A DNA stretch of 64,000 bases, taken from contig DKGO01000195.1 of assembly GCA_002453315.1 (NCBI GenBank), positions 11,622-75,621 on the forward strand. The letters run 5' to 3'. Within the stretch, counting starts at the first letter, position 1. Each line of letters opens with the position of its first letter. The DNA comes from Caryophanales bacterium UBA6768. Lineage in GTDB: Bacteria; Bacillota; Bacilli; Bacillales_D; Amphibacillaceae. Below the pieces are notes generated by a model. The model saw nothing but the letters and a program-made list of their open reading frames with translations. It did no database searches and was not told the DNA's origin. The position numbers and the translations under genes were made by a program. Positions 27,037-35,260 of this stretch are shown here, piece after piece.

Positions 27037-27210
27037 GTACCCTCTCCTAACTGAAGCAAAATGCATTAAAATTGATTTAAATTAATAGCTCCTTTCATTT
27101 TACATGAAAAAATCAATCTAAACAATATAAAAAATAGATAAAATCGATATCAATATGAGATAATGAAAGGGAAAGAAGTTATAAAGGTATTATTGGAGGA
27201 GGATAAAATA

Positions 27211-28116
27211 ATGGAACTCAGACAAATTAAATATTTTATGGAAGTAGCAAGAAGTGAACATGTGACAGAAGCATCTAAAAAATTACATGTCGCACAATCA
27301 GCCATTAGCCGGCAAATATTTAATCTAGAGGATGAACTGGGTGTTGATTTGTTTATCCGTGAAGGACGCTCCATTCGTTTAACCCCAATTGGGCGAATAT
27401 TTTTAGAACAAATGGAACGTGCGATGCATGTCATTGATGGGGCTAGGCAGATTGTGAAGGAGTATGTTGACCCTAAAAAGGGCACCATTCATATAGGATT
27501 TACAACGAGTTTAGCGTCTTATATTATGCCGACTGCGATTTATTACTTTAGGCAGCAATATCCAGACGTTAAATTTGAATTGAATCAATCAGCATATGTT
27601 GAGTTAATTGAAGCGGTCAAAAAAGGGCAAATTAATATTGCATTAGTTGGGCCACCCCCTATCGAAGAAGAGAGAATAAAAAGTAAAATACTATTTACAG
27701 AAAATATTGTGGCTCTATTACCATCTAATCATCCGTTAGCAACAAAATCTTCTTTGTTGTTAAATGAATTGCAAAATGAAACTTTCGTCCTTTTTCCTAA
27801 AGGCAACGTCATTCGTAAATTAATTATGGATGGATGCCAACAAAGGGGCTTCCAACCGAATGTTGCATTTGAAGGGGAAGATTTTGATACGATTAAAGGA
27901 CTTGTTTCAGCGGGACTAGGAATTACGTTAATTCCTGAGGTAACTATTGTCGATTGTTTACCTAGGGCAACCGTAAAGGTCCCCATTTCTGAACCAAACC
28001 TAAAACGGTCAGTCGCTGCTATCATTCCGACTGAAAGGGAATTACTACCGACAGAAAAGTTATTTTTTGAGTTTATTAAGCCATTTTTTGCGAGAATAGA
28101 AGACTATCAATATTAA
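27211..28116 (+). CDS. gltC: LysR-type regulator, GltC-like
   Basis: From ATG 27211 (GGAGGAGG ahead) the 301-residue protein has a winged HTH (MELRQIKYFMEVARSEHVTE ... VAQSAISRQIFNLEDELG) and a periplasmic-binding-like effector domain. It matches Bacillus GltC throughout, including EGEDFDTIKGLVSAGLGITL. GltC activates glutamate synthase genes when 2-oxoglutarate is high and interacts with glutamate dehydrogenase. Here it is divergent from gdhA instead of gltAB. The shared 174-base intergenic region is AT-rich with overlapping dyads around 27143-27161, but I do not claim an operator. An in-frame ATG at 27163 is rejected for lack of homology and ribosome site. Confidence 0.9.
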   Translation: MELRQIKYFMEVARSEHVTEASKKLHVAQSAISRQIFNLEDELGVDLFIREGRSIRLTPIGRIFLEQMERAMHVIDGARQIVKEYVDPKKGTIHIGFTTSLASYIMPTAIYYFRQQYPDVKFELNQSAYVELIEAVKKGQINIALVGPPPIEEERIKSKILFTENIVALLPSNHPLATKSSLLLNELQNETFVLFPKGNVIRKLIMDGCQQRGFQPNVAFEGEDFDTIKGLVSAGLGITLIPEVTIVDCLPRATVKVPISEPNLKRSVAAIIPTERELLPTEKLFFEFIKPFFARIEDYQY

Positions 28117-28143
28117 GCCTATAGAAAAAATTAATGCAAAGGG

Positions 28144-29751
28144 ATGAGGGGAATGAAGTGGAGAGAAGCGGAACAATTACAATCGTTATTAGAACAATTA
28201 GTTGGTTGGGATAGTCGAACAGGAACAAATGGTGAAAAAAAGTTTCCCTATCTTTTAATGGAATTATTACAATCCTTATGCTATTTTGAAAAAAATCGTA
28301 GACAATTGACGTTACACAATGTTGGGTCACAATTACACGCCTTAACAGCATTGTACAAGTACGGTAAAACTAAAAACACGATTATCTTAATGAGTCATTT
28401 TGATACTGTCCATATAGATGATTATGGTGAATTATCAACTGTAGCTCTACAACCTAATAATCTTATTGAACAGTTACGGCAAAATTTGAGCGAGTATTCA
28501 GAGGATGTCCAAAAAGATATACAATCTAAGGAATATTTATTTGGACGTGGAACGATGGATATGAAAATAGGCCTTGCTCTTCATCTTCATATACTAGAGA
28601 AAGCAATTGTAGAAAAATGGCCGGTTAATATTTTACTCGTCACAGTACCCGATGAGGAAGTGAATTCGCTAGGAATGAGGGGTGTCGTTCCTAATTTAGT
28701 CGATTTAGGCAAGCAATTTTCTCTACAATATGAATTAGTGATTAATAGTGAGCCAACATTTGCTGAGGCGGAAACAGATGAGACCTATCATATTTATACA
28801 GGGTCGATCGGTAAAATGATGCCAGCAGCATTATTTTTCGGCAAAGAAACCCATGCTGGACAGCCACTCAGTGGTTTGACAAGTCATATCATGGCAGCGC
28901 ATTTAACGAAAGCAATGGAATGGAATGACACATTTGTAGAGAAAGAGGCTGGTGAAGTTACCCCTTATCCAATTTGTTTACAAATGAATGATTTAAAAAC
29001 GGCCTATTCCGTTCAAACCTCCCATCATAGTTATGCTTTGTATAATGTTTTTGTCTTTAATCGCAATGCCGAACAAATCATGGAGAAGTTTAAACAAGTA
29101 ACCATCGAAGCAATGAATAAATGTGACAAACAATATGCTAACAGTTGCCAATTACAACAAATAGACCGGCAAACTAACCCAATCCAAGTGCTAGAATTTC
29201 ATGAGTTACGAGCATATGTAATAGAAAAGCATGGCAGTTCAAAAGTTGGACAAATAGAGTCAAAAATTTTACAAAACAACCTAACAGATGAACGAGAGAA
29301 ATCAATTAAACTATGCGATGAATTGATGAATTATTGTCCTGAATTGGCTCCAGCAACAATTATTTTCTTTGCACCATCGTATTATCCATCGGTAAATACT
29401 GCACACAATACAACTAATAAAAAGGTAGTTGCTTATATAGGAAAGATATTTAAAGAGAATTTTAATATGAAGCCAAAACATATTCATTATTTTCCAGGGA
29501 TATCAGATTTAAGTTATATAAGTTATGATCAACATGACGAAGGTTGGAAATCTTTTAAACAGAATTCCCCTGGTTGGGGTGATGTTTATGAAATTCCTTT
29601 TGAGGATATGAAAAAATTACAAATACCCCTTATCAATTTAGGCCCTTTTGGTAAAGATGCTCATAAGGAAACTGAAAGGCTTCATAAAAAAAGTGCCTTC
29701 CTACGAACGCCATTTGTTTTAGAACAAATCATTAGGTATTTTTTTAAGTAA
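28144..29751 (+). CDS. M20-family peptidase, RocB-like
   Basis: The 535-residue protein is a zinc-dependent M20 amidohydrolase/peptidase. Metal-site signatures are SHFDTVH, GRGTMDMKIGLALHLH and VPDEEVNSLGMRG (catalytic glutamate). The later MKPKHIHYFPGISDLSYI and LGPFGKDAHKETE are typical of RocB, a protein of the Bacillus arginine-utilisation regulon whose reaction is not defined. ATG 28144 is used; ATG 28153 is a possible alternative. It follows gltC by 27 bases, so glutamate and arginine metabolism may be co-expressed. Confidence 0.88.
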   Translation: MRGMKWREAEQLQSLLEQLVGWDSRTGTNGEKKFPYLLMELLQSLCYFEKNRRQLTLHNVGSQLHALTALYKYGKTKNTIILMSHFDTVHIDDYGELSTVALQPNNLIEQLRQNLSEYSEDVQKDIQSKEYLFGRGTMDMKIGLALHLHILEKAIVEKWPVNILLVTVPDEEVNSLGMRGVVPNLVDLGKQFSLQYELVINSEPTFAEAETDETYHIYTGSIGKMMPAALFFGKETHAGQPLSGLTSHIMAAHLTKAMEWNDTFVEKEAGEVTPYPICLQMNDLKTAYSVQTSHHSYALYNVFVFNRNAEQIMEKFKQVTIEAMNKCDKQYANSCQLQQIDRQTNPIQVLEFHELRAYVIEKHGSSKVGQIESKILQNNLTDEREKSIKLCDELMNYCPELAPATIIFFAPSYYPSVNTAHNTTNKKVVAYIGKIFKENFNMKPKHIHYFPGISDLSYISYDQHDEGWKSFKQNSPGWGDVYEIPFEDMKKLQIPLINLGPFGKDAHKETERLHKKSAFLRTPFVLEQIIRYFFK

Positions 29752-29775
29752 TTTGTTTTCCCATTGTTTTTAAGG

Positions 29776-29804
29776 TTGCAAAAAGATTTTATGTATAGTA
29801 TATT
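29776..29804 (+). promoter_or_regulatory. Promoter of the nrd operon
   Basis: TTGCAA (29776-29781), a 17-base spacer and TATATT (29799-29804) form a sigma-A-like promoter. The first NrdR-type box begins two bases after the -10 and would cover the start point. Confidence 0.6.
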
Positions 29805-29806
29805 AG

Positions 29807-29852
29807 ACACAATATCTAGTTTCACATAAAAACTAAATACAATATATAGTGT
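29807..29852. promoter_or_regulatory. Tandem NrdR-type boxes
   Basis: ACACAATATCTAGTTT (29807-29822) and ATACAATATATAGTGT (29837-29852) resemble the 16-bp NrdR consensus, with about 13 and 15 matches. Start-to-start spacing is 30 bp, about three helical turns, which is the usual arrangement for cooperative binding. NrdR is the ATP/dATP-sensing repressor of ribonucleotide reductase genes. The nrdR gene itself is not in this window. Confidence 0.75.
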
Positions 29853-29854
29853 TT

Positions 29855-30062
29855 TTGGTGACACTTTGTGTCTGAAAAGGGAATCTAGTAAAAAGCTAGA
29901 ACTGCCCCCGCAACTGTATATGTGACGAAAGAAGATACCACTGTGCTAATTAAAATGGATGATGGGTGAAAGTCCCATCACTTCCAAAGTGATAAAGGCA
30001 TGGGAAGGTTTCGAGTAGGTAATTCACATGAGTCAGGAGACCTACCAAGGACGCTGAAAAGT
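29855..30062 (+). ncRNA. Cobalamin (B12) riboswitch
   Basis: The leader holds the standard adenosylcobalamin-aptamer landmarks in order: GGTG at 29857, AAAAGGGAA (29875-29883), a variable hairpin, CCCCCGCAACTG, the core CCACTG (29938-29943), GTGAAAGTCCCATC, and the B12-box GAGTCAGGAGACC (around 30030-30042). A long terminator hairpin follows. The likely mechanism is premature termination when cobalamin is bound. The first gene is nrdE, so the switch turns down the B12-independent reductase when B12 is available. Confidence 0.93.
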
Positions 30063-30063
30063 T

Positions 30064-30164
30064 TCTGTTCCCCGGGGTGAGGGAGAATGAAGCGATTAAT
30101 GTGATCATGAATTATTATCAATTCAATCGTTTATTCTCATATGTTGGGGATAGACGATTTTTTT
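30064..30164 (+). terminator. Riboswitch-controlled terminator (expression platform)
   Basis: TCTGTTCCCC (30064-30073) pairs with GGGGATAGA (30146-30154). Inside, GAGAATGAAGCGATT pairs with AATCGTTTATTCTC. The hairpin is followed by CGATTTTTTT. Confidence 0.75.
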
Positions 30165-30206
30165 ACTTTAATTAAATTGTTAATTAATACATAGGAGGGA
30201 AACTAC

Positions 30207-32438
30207 ATGAATCGTTTAATGGGAATCGAACATGACTTGTCACACTTTGTACAGGAAGTAACAAAGGATTTACAAGTAGACGTACAATCATTTAAAGAGA
30301 AACTTCAAAGGGGGCTGACGGGTGATGAAACGCTTAAGAAACTAACTAATTTATCTATAAAGATCGCCCTAGAAAATATTGATGAGGCCAATCCTAATTG
30401 GACTTATGTTGCAAGTAGGATTTATTTAAACCAACTATATGAGGATGCCAGAACCAATCGAAAAATAAAAGTAGCAAATCCTTATAGCGACTTTTATCAA
30501 ATGATTCAACAACTAACAGAAAAAGGCATTTACACACCGACTATTTTGGAAAAGTATTCCCTAAGTGATATTAACTATTTTAATCAATGCATCGTTTCTG
30601 AAAGAGATTATTTCTTTAATTATTTGGCTTTATACACTTTAGCCACCCGTTATTTAGCAACAGATCATAATAAAAATGTTTTTGAATTACCGCAAGAAAG
30701 ATGGATGATCATTGCGATGCATTTAATGCAGGATGAACCAACATCGAAAAGAAGAAAGTTAGTAAAGGAGGCCTATTGGGCATTAAGCAATTTATACATG
30801 ACTGTTGCTACACCAACGATGACAAATGCAGGTAAAACCCATGGACAATTAAGTTCATGTTTCATAGATACTGTCAGTGATAGTTTGCAGTCAATTTATG
30901 ATGTGAATACAGATGTCGCACAGCTATCGAAAAATGGTGGTGGTATCGGTGTATATATGGGGAAAGTGCGTGGAAGGGGTAGTTCAATAAAAAACTTTAA
31001 AGGGATGTCAAGTGGTGTTGTTCCTTGGATTCGTCAGTTGAATAATACGGCTGTAAGTGTTGACCAATTAGGAACACGAAAAGGGGCTATTGCAGTATAT
31101 TTAGATGTTTGGCATTCTGATATCGAGTCTTTTTTAGATTTAAAATTAAATAATGGTGATGAGCGAATGCGGGCCCATGATATTTTCCTAGGGGTGACAC
31201 TTCCCGACTATTTTATGGAACAAGTAGAGGCTAGAGGAGATTGGTATCTATTTGACCCACATGAAGTAAGACAAATCATGGGTTTTCAATTGGAAGATTA
31301 CTATGATGAAAAAATCGGGGAAGGCTCATGGCGTCAAAAATATTTTGAGTGTATTGCGAATAATAGTTTATCACGAAAGGTAGTTCCTGCAATTGATATT
31401 ATGAAACGAATCATGGTATCACAGCTTGAAACAGGGACCCCATTTATGTTTTACCGTGATGAGGTGAATAGAAGTAATTCTAATGATCATGAGGGGATGA
31501 TCTATTGTTCAAATTTGTGTACGGAAATTACACAAAATCAGTCACCAACACAATTTATTGAACAATATTTGGAAGATGATGAAACGATTGTAAAAAAATA
31601 TCAATCGGGTGATTATGTCGTTTGTAATTTAAGTTCCATTAACCTAGGACGTGCTGTTCCTACCAATATATTGGAAAGATTAATCCCTATTCAAGTAAGA
31701 ATGTTAGATAATGTAATTGATATTAATACATTACCGATTATGCAAGCACAAATTACCAATCAAAAGTATCGTGCAATTGGATTGGGGACATTTGGTTGGC
31801 ACCATCTTCTCGCACAAAAAGAAATAGAATGGGAAAGTGAAGAAGCGGTTCAATATGCAGATGAACTGTATGAACATATTGCTTATTTAACGATTGAGGC
31901 GAGTATGGAATTGAGTAAGGAAAAAGGATGTTATCCGAAATTTGAGGGCAGTAAATGGTCAACAGGCGCTTATTTTGATATTAGAAAATATGAAGGAGAC
32001 AAATGGCTTACATTAAAAAAGCAAGTAATGGAACATGGTATCCGAAATGCTTATTTAATGGCGATTGCACCAAACTCTTCTACAGCAATGATTGCCGGTT
32101 CAACGGCGAGTATTGATCCGATTTTCCAAGTATTTTATCACGAAGAGAAAAAGGATTTTAAAATTCCATTCACAGCACCTGATTTAGACCATCATACGTA
32201 TCGTATTTATCGTCGTTCCGCTTATATTTTAGACCAACGGTGGTCTGTCAGGCAAAATGCAGCACGACAAAGGCATATTGATCAAAGTATTTCATTCAAC
32301 CTTTACGTACCAAACACAATTCGAGCCTCAGTACTCTTGGATTTACAATTACAAGCCTGGCGTAAAGGGTTGAAAACGACCTATTACGTTCGTTCAACGT
32401 CAAGTGATATAGAAGAATGTGAGTGGTGTCATTCATGA
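30207..32438 (+). CDS. nrdE: Class Ib ribonucleotide reductase large subunit NrdE
   Basis: The 743-residue catalytic subunit reduces ribonucleotides to deoxyribonucleotides. The redox pair C218 (GQLSSCFID) and C473 (VVCNLSSINL), the thiyl-radical cysteine C438 with N436 and E440 (NLCTE), and the C-terminal shuttle pair C738/C741 (ECEWC) are all present. The first 90 residues do not show an ATP-cone, as expected for class Ib. AGGAGGG precedes the ATG. It is the first gene of a three-gene operon with a flavodoxin/NrdI gene and nrdF, controlled by the B12 riboswitch and NrdR-type boxes upstream. Confidence 0.94.
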   Translation: MNRLMGIEHDLSHFVQEVTKDLQVDVQSFKEKLQRGLTGDETLKKLTNLSIKIALENIDEANPNWTYVASRIYLNQLYEDARTNRKIKVANPYSDFYQMIQQLTEKGIYTPTILEKYSLSDINYFNQCIVSERDYFFNYLALYTLATRYLATDHNKNVFELPQERWMIIAMHLMQDEPTSKRRKLVKEAYWALSNLYMTVATPTMTNAGKTHGQLSSCFIDTVSDSLQSIYDVNTDVAQLSKNGGGIGVYMGKVRGRGSSIKNFKGMSSGVVPWIRQLNNTAVSVDQLGTRKGAIAVYLDVWHSDIESFLDLKLNNGDERMRAHDIFLGVTLPDYFMEQVEARGDWYLFDPHEVRQIMGFQLEDYYDEKIGEGSWRQKYFECIANNSLSRKVVPAIDIMKRIMVSQLETGTPFMFYRDEVNRSNSNDHEGMIYCSNLCTEITQNQSPTQFIEQYLEDDETIVKKYQSGDYVVCNLSSINLGRAVPTNILERLIPIQVRMLDNVIDINTLPIMQAQITNQKYRAIGLGTFGWHHLLAQKEIEWESEEAVQYADELYEHIAYLTIEASMELSKEKGCYPKFEGSKWSTGAYFDIRKYEGDKWLTLKKQVMEHGIRNAYLMAIAPNSSTAMIAGSTASIDPIFQVFYHEEKKDFKIPFTAPDLDHHTYRIYRRSAYILDQRWSVRQNAARQRHIDQSISFNLYVPNTIRASVLLDLQLQAWRKGLKTTYYVRSTSSDIEECEWCHS

Positions 32439-32872
32439 AATATTTAATTGCTTATTTATCCTACAGTGGTAACACAGAAGAAATTGCTCAGTATATTGAG
32501 GCAAGACTTCATTACGACGGAGCGGAAGTTGACACATATGAAATTGGCTATGGAATGATTCCGGATGTATCACAATATGATAAAATTTTTCTCGGGACAT
32601 TTACGTGGGAGTATGGTTATACTCCAGATGAAATAAAGGACTTCGTTTCAGAAGTTGGTTATAAACCAAAAAATATTGCTGTTTTTGGATCAGGTGATAC
32701 ACAATTTGGTGGTGATGATTTATTTTGTCGGGCAGTTGATCGATTGGTAACTTTTTATCAAAGCCCCTGGGATGGGTTGAAAATCGAACAATCACCAAGG
32801 GGATATCAAGAACGTCTAATAGACCAATGGTTAGAAGGAGTGTTGAAATATGACGGCATTATTGCTTCATAG
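32435..32872 (+). CDS. nrdI: Flavodoxin in the NrdI position
   Basis: The 145-residue protein is a flavodoxin: phosphate-binding loop YSGNTEEIA at residues 10-18, GTFTWEYGYTPDEI, and the flavodoxin motif FGSGDTQFGGDDLFCRAVD. Its start overlaps the nrdE stop (ATGA), and its end overlaps nrdF by 23 bases, so the three are translationally coupled. In class Ib systems NrdI provides the oxidant to assemble the Mn-tyrosyl radical in NrdF. This sequence is closer to ordinary flavodoxins than to typical NrdI (which has a GNRNFG-type loop), so the symbol rests mainly on position. Confidence 0.75.
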   Translation: MKYLIAYLSYSGNTEEIAQYIEARLHYDGAEVDTYEIGYGMIPDVSQYDKIFLGTFTWEYGYTPDEIKDFVSEVGYKPKNIAVFGSGDTQFGGDDLFCRAVDRLVTFYQSPWDGLKIEQSPRGYQERLIDQWLEGVLKYDGIIAS

Positions 32873-33893
32873 GGCAAAAACATTAGAACCAAAAAATCCA
32901 AACAAATCAACGAGGTTATTCGGGGGTAAAACGAGTGGAATTTTAAATTGGAATGATATTGCATATCCCCATTGGTATAAGATGTATAAACGATTAGTGG
33001 GAAACTATTGGCAAGCGGATGAAGTGAGTATGGCAAATGATGTTAATGAATTTCCCAATTTAACGGAAGAAGAACAAGATGCTTATTTAAAAATTATCGG
33101 ACTTTTATCAACATTAGATGCCCCGCAAACGAGAACGGCATTATTAATCTCACTGTATGCAACAGATCCATCTGTGCAATCGATTATGGCTGTTATCGCC
33201 CAACAAGAAGCAGTCCATAATGAAAGTTATTCTTACGTACTTTCCTCGGTAGTTTCGCTAGCTAAGCAAAATAAATCGTTTGAGCTAGGACGAAGAGATC
33301 CAATCTTGTTAAAAAGAAACGAAGCCATCATGGATCAATATAATTTGTTTGTCTCCAAGCCGACGATTGAGAATATTTTGAAAACATGTGTCTATACGGC
33401 ACTTTTGGAAGGAATGTTTTTTTACTCTGGCTTCGCCTTCTTTTACAATTTAGCACGTCACAATAAAATGGTTGGCACTTCTACGATGGTTAGTTATATT
33501 AATCGGGATGAATTAGAACATGGCCGTTTTATTTCCGAATTGTTTCGTGCCACTTTGGCGGAAAATCCTGCCTATAATAATGAGGCACTTATTGGTTGGG
33601 TATATGAACGATTCAAACAATCAGTTGATTTAGAAATTGAATGGTCAACTTATGTATTGAAAAAGGTAAAAGGGATTGATGTAGAAGAGATGATGGGATA
33701 TATTAAATATCGAGCAAATAAAATGTTGCGAATGATGGGGTTGAATGAGATATATCCCGATTATGTAGAGAATCCAATGAAATGGATTAGAGCCTATGTC
33801 GATAATTTTGATGGGACAAAAACAGATTTTTTCGAACAAAAGTCACGTCAATATACAAAAACGAGTGATTTGAATGGCTTTGATGATTTGTAA
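32850..33893 (+). CDS. nrdF: Class Ib ribonucleotide reductase small subunit NrdF
   Basis: The 347-residue radical-generating subunit has all dimetal ligands: D90 (STLDAPQ), E120 and H123 (QQEAVH), E187 (LLEGMFF), and E221 and H224 (RDELEH). The expected radical tyrosine is Y127. This excludes the metal-free class Ie type, in which ligand glutamates are replaced. The protein assembles a dimanganese or diiron tyrosyl radical used by NrdE. AAGGAG lies ahead of ATG 32850 inside the flavodoxin gene. A strong terminator follows. Confidence 0.94.
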   Translation: MTALLLHRAKTLEPKNPNKSTRLFGGKTSGILNWNDIAYPHWYKMYKRLVGNYWQADEVSMANDVNEFPNLTEEEQDAYLKIIGLLSTLDAPQTRTALLISLYATDPSVQSIMAVIAQQEAVHNESYSYVLSSVVSLAKQNKSFELGRRDPILLKRNEAIMDQYNLFVSKPTIENILKTCVYTALLEGMFFYSGFAFFYNLARHNKMVGTSTMVSYINRDELEHGRFISELFRATLAENPAYNNEALIGWVYERFKQSVDLEIEWSTYVLKKVKGIDVEEMMGYIKYRANKMLRMMGLNEIYPDYVENPMKWIRAYVDNFDGTKTDFFEQKSRQYTKTSDLNGFDDL

Positions 33894-33915
33894 GGTGAAA
33901 CGAAATTGAATGCAA

Positions 33916-33964
33916 GAAAGCCTTTTTGCTAATTGGAAATCAGTTAGTAGAAAGGCTTTTTGAG
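33916..33964 (+). terminator. Intrinsic terminator after nrdF
   Basis: AAAGCCTTT pairs with AAAGGCTTT, with an additional CTAA/TTAG pairing towards the loop, followed by TTTTGAGTTCTT. Confidence 0.8.
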
Positions 33965-34027
33965 TTCTTCTCTTTTTAAATCAAATTTTGTTCATGTATA
34001 ATAGAAAAGATAGAGAGGAAGTAATTC

Positions 34028-35221
34028 ATGGACAATGAACACGACCCGAAAATATTTACAAGGGATTTCATATTAATTTGGCTTGCAAATTTCTTTATTT
34101 TTCTCGGATTTCAAATGACGTTACCTACAATACCAATATTTATTAACAAACTTGGTGGAAGTGAACAAATTATCGGCATTATCGTTGGGATCTTTACATT
34201 TTCGGCACTTATATTTCGTCCGTATGCTGGGAAAGCTTTAGAGACGAAGGGAAGAGGCATCGTTTATATGTTTGGTCTCGGATTATTTGTACTTGCTGTA
34301 GGAACTTTTGGTTTCTTAAAAAGTATTATTGCGTTAATTGTAATGAGAATTATCCAAGGGATCGGTTGGGGATTTTCAACGACAGCATCAGGGACAATTG
34401 CGACAGACCTCATACCCCCTAAACGACGTGGAGAGGGAATGGGTTACTATGGTCTATCGGGTAATTTGGCGTTAGCCCTTGGTCCCGCCTTAGGGCTTTC
34501 AATCGTCGGGAAAATGTCATTTACGTACTTTTTTTTAATTTGTGCGGGTTTAGGTTTGGTCGCTATATTACTGTCGTTAAGTATAAGGTTTAAAAAAGTA
34601 GATGATTCGCCAAATAAAACGAAAGTAGCTCGGTTTGATGTTTTTGAAAAAACAGCTATTAATCCCGCTATTTTGTTGTTTTTTATTACAGCAACTTTTG
34701 GTGGAATTGCTTCATTTCTTCCACTATACGCTATAGAAAAGGATATTGCAGGAATTCAAATATATTTTGTTGCCTATGCTTTGGCATTAATGTTAACACG
34801 TACCTTTGCTGGGCGATTATACGATCAAAAAGGGGATTTATATGTGATCCCCCCAGGTCTTATTTTAATCTTTATTGCGATGTTATTTTTATCATGGCTT
34901 CCTAATACAGGGATGTTAATTACGGCAGGTATTTTGTACGGATTTGGTTTTGGCATGGTACAACCGGCCTTGCAAGCGTGGGCGGTTGACAAAGCCCCTT
35001 TAAATCGTAAAGGAATGGCAAATGCAACATTTTTCTCATCGTTTGATTTAGGTGTGGGGGTTGGAGCAATTTTGTTTGGTCAATTAGCTTTTTTATTTGG
35101 ATACTATATGATTTATCTTGTGGCAGCTTTTTCGGTGATGTTATCACTCGCATATTATACCCTTTTGGTCATTTCAGGAAAAAGGAATCCCCGAAAACAT
35201 TCAACTACGGTGTCTAATTAA
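34028..35221 (+). CDS. MFS transporter (YwoG-like)
   Basis: The 397-residue protein has twelve predicted membrane helices and motif A-like sequence RPYAGKALETKGR between helices 2 and 3; the second half repeats this as RTFAGRLYDQKGD. IIQGIGWGFSTTASGTIATD is typical of drug-exporting MFS proteins. The substrate is not predictable. AGAGAGGAAG precedes the ATG, and a TATAAT lies at 33997-34002. Confidence 0.85.
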   Translation: MDNEHDPKIFTRDFILIWLANFFIFLGFQMTLPTIPIFINKLGGSEQIIGIIVGIFTFSALIFRPYAGKALETKGRGIVYMFGLGLFVLAVGTFGFLKSIIALIVMRIIQGIGWGFSTTASGTIATDLIPPKRRGEGMGYYGLSGNLALALGPALGLSIVGKMSFTYFFLICAGLGLVAILLSLSIRFKKVDDSPNKTKVARFDVFEKTAINPAILLFFITATFGGIASFLPLYAIEKDIAGIQIYFVAYALALMLTRTFAGRLYDQKGDLYVIPPGLILIFIAMLFLSWLPNTGMLITAGILYGFGFGMVQPALQAWAVDKAPLNRKGMANATFFSSFDLGVGVGAILFGQLAFLFGYYMIYLVAAFSVMLSLAYYTLLVISGKRNPRKHSTTVSN

Positions 35222-35260
35222 ATAAATGTAAATATTATTTTTAATAGGGGAGAACTAGGC

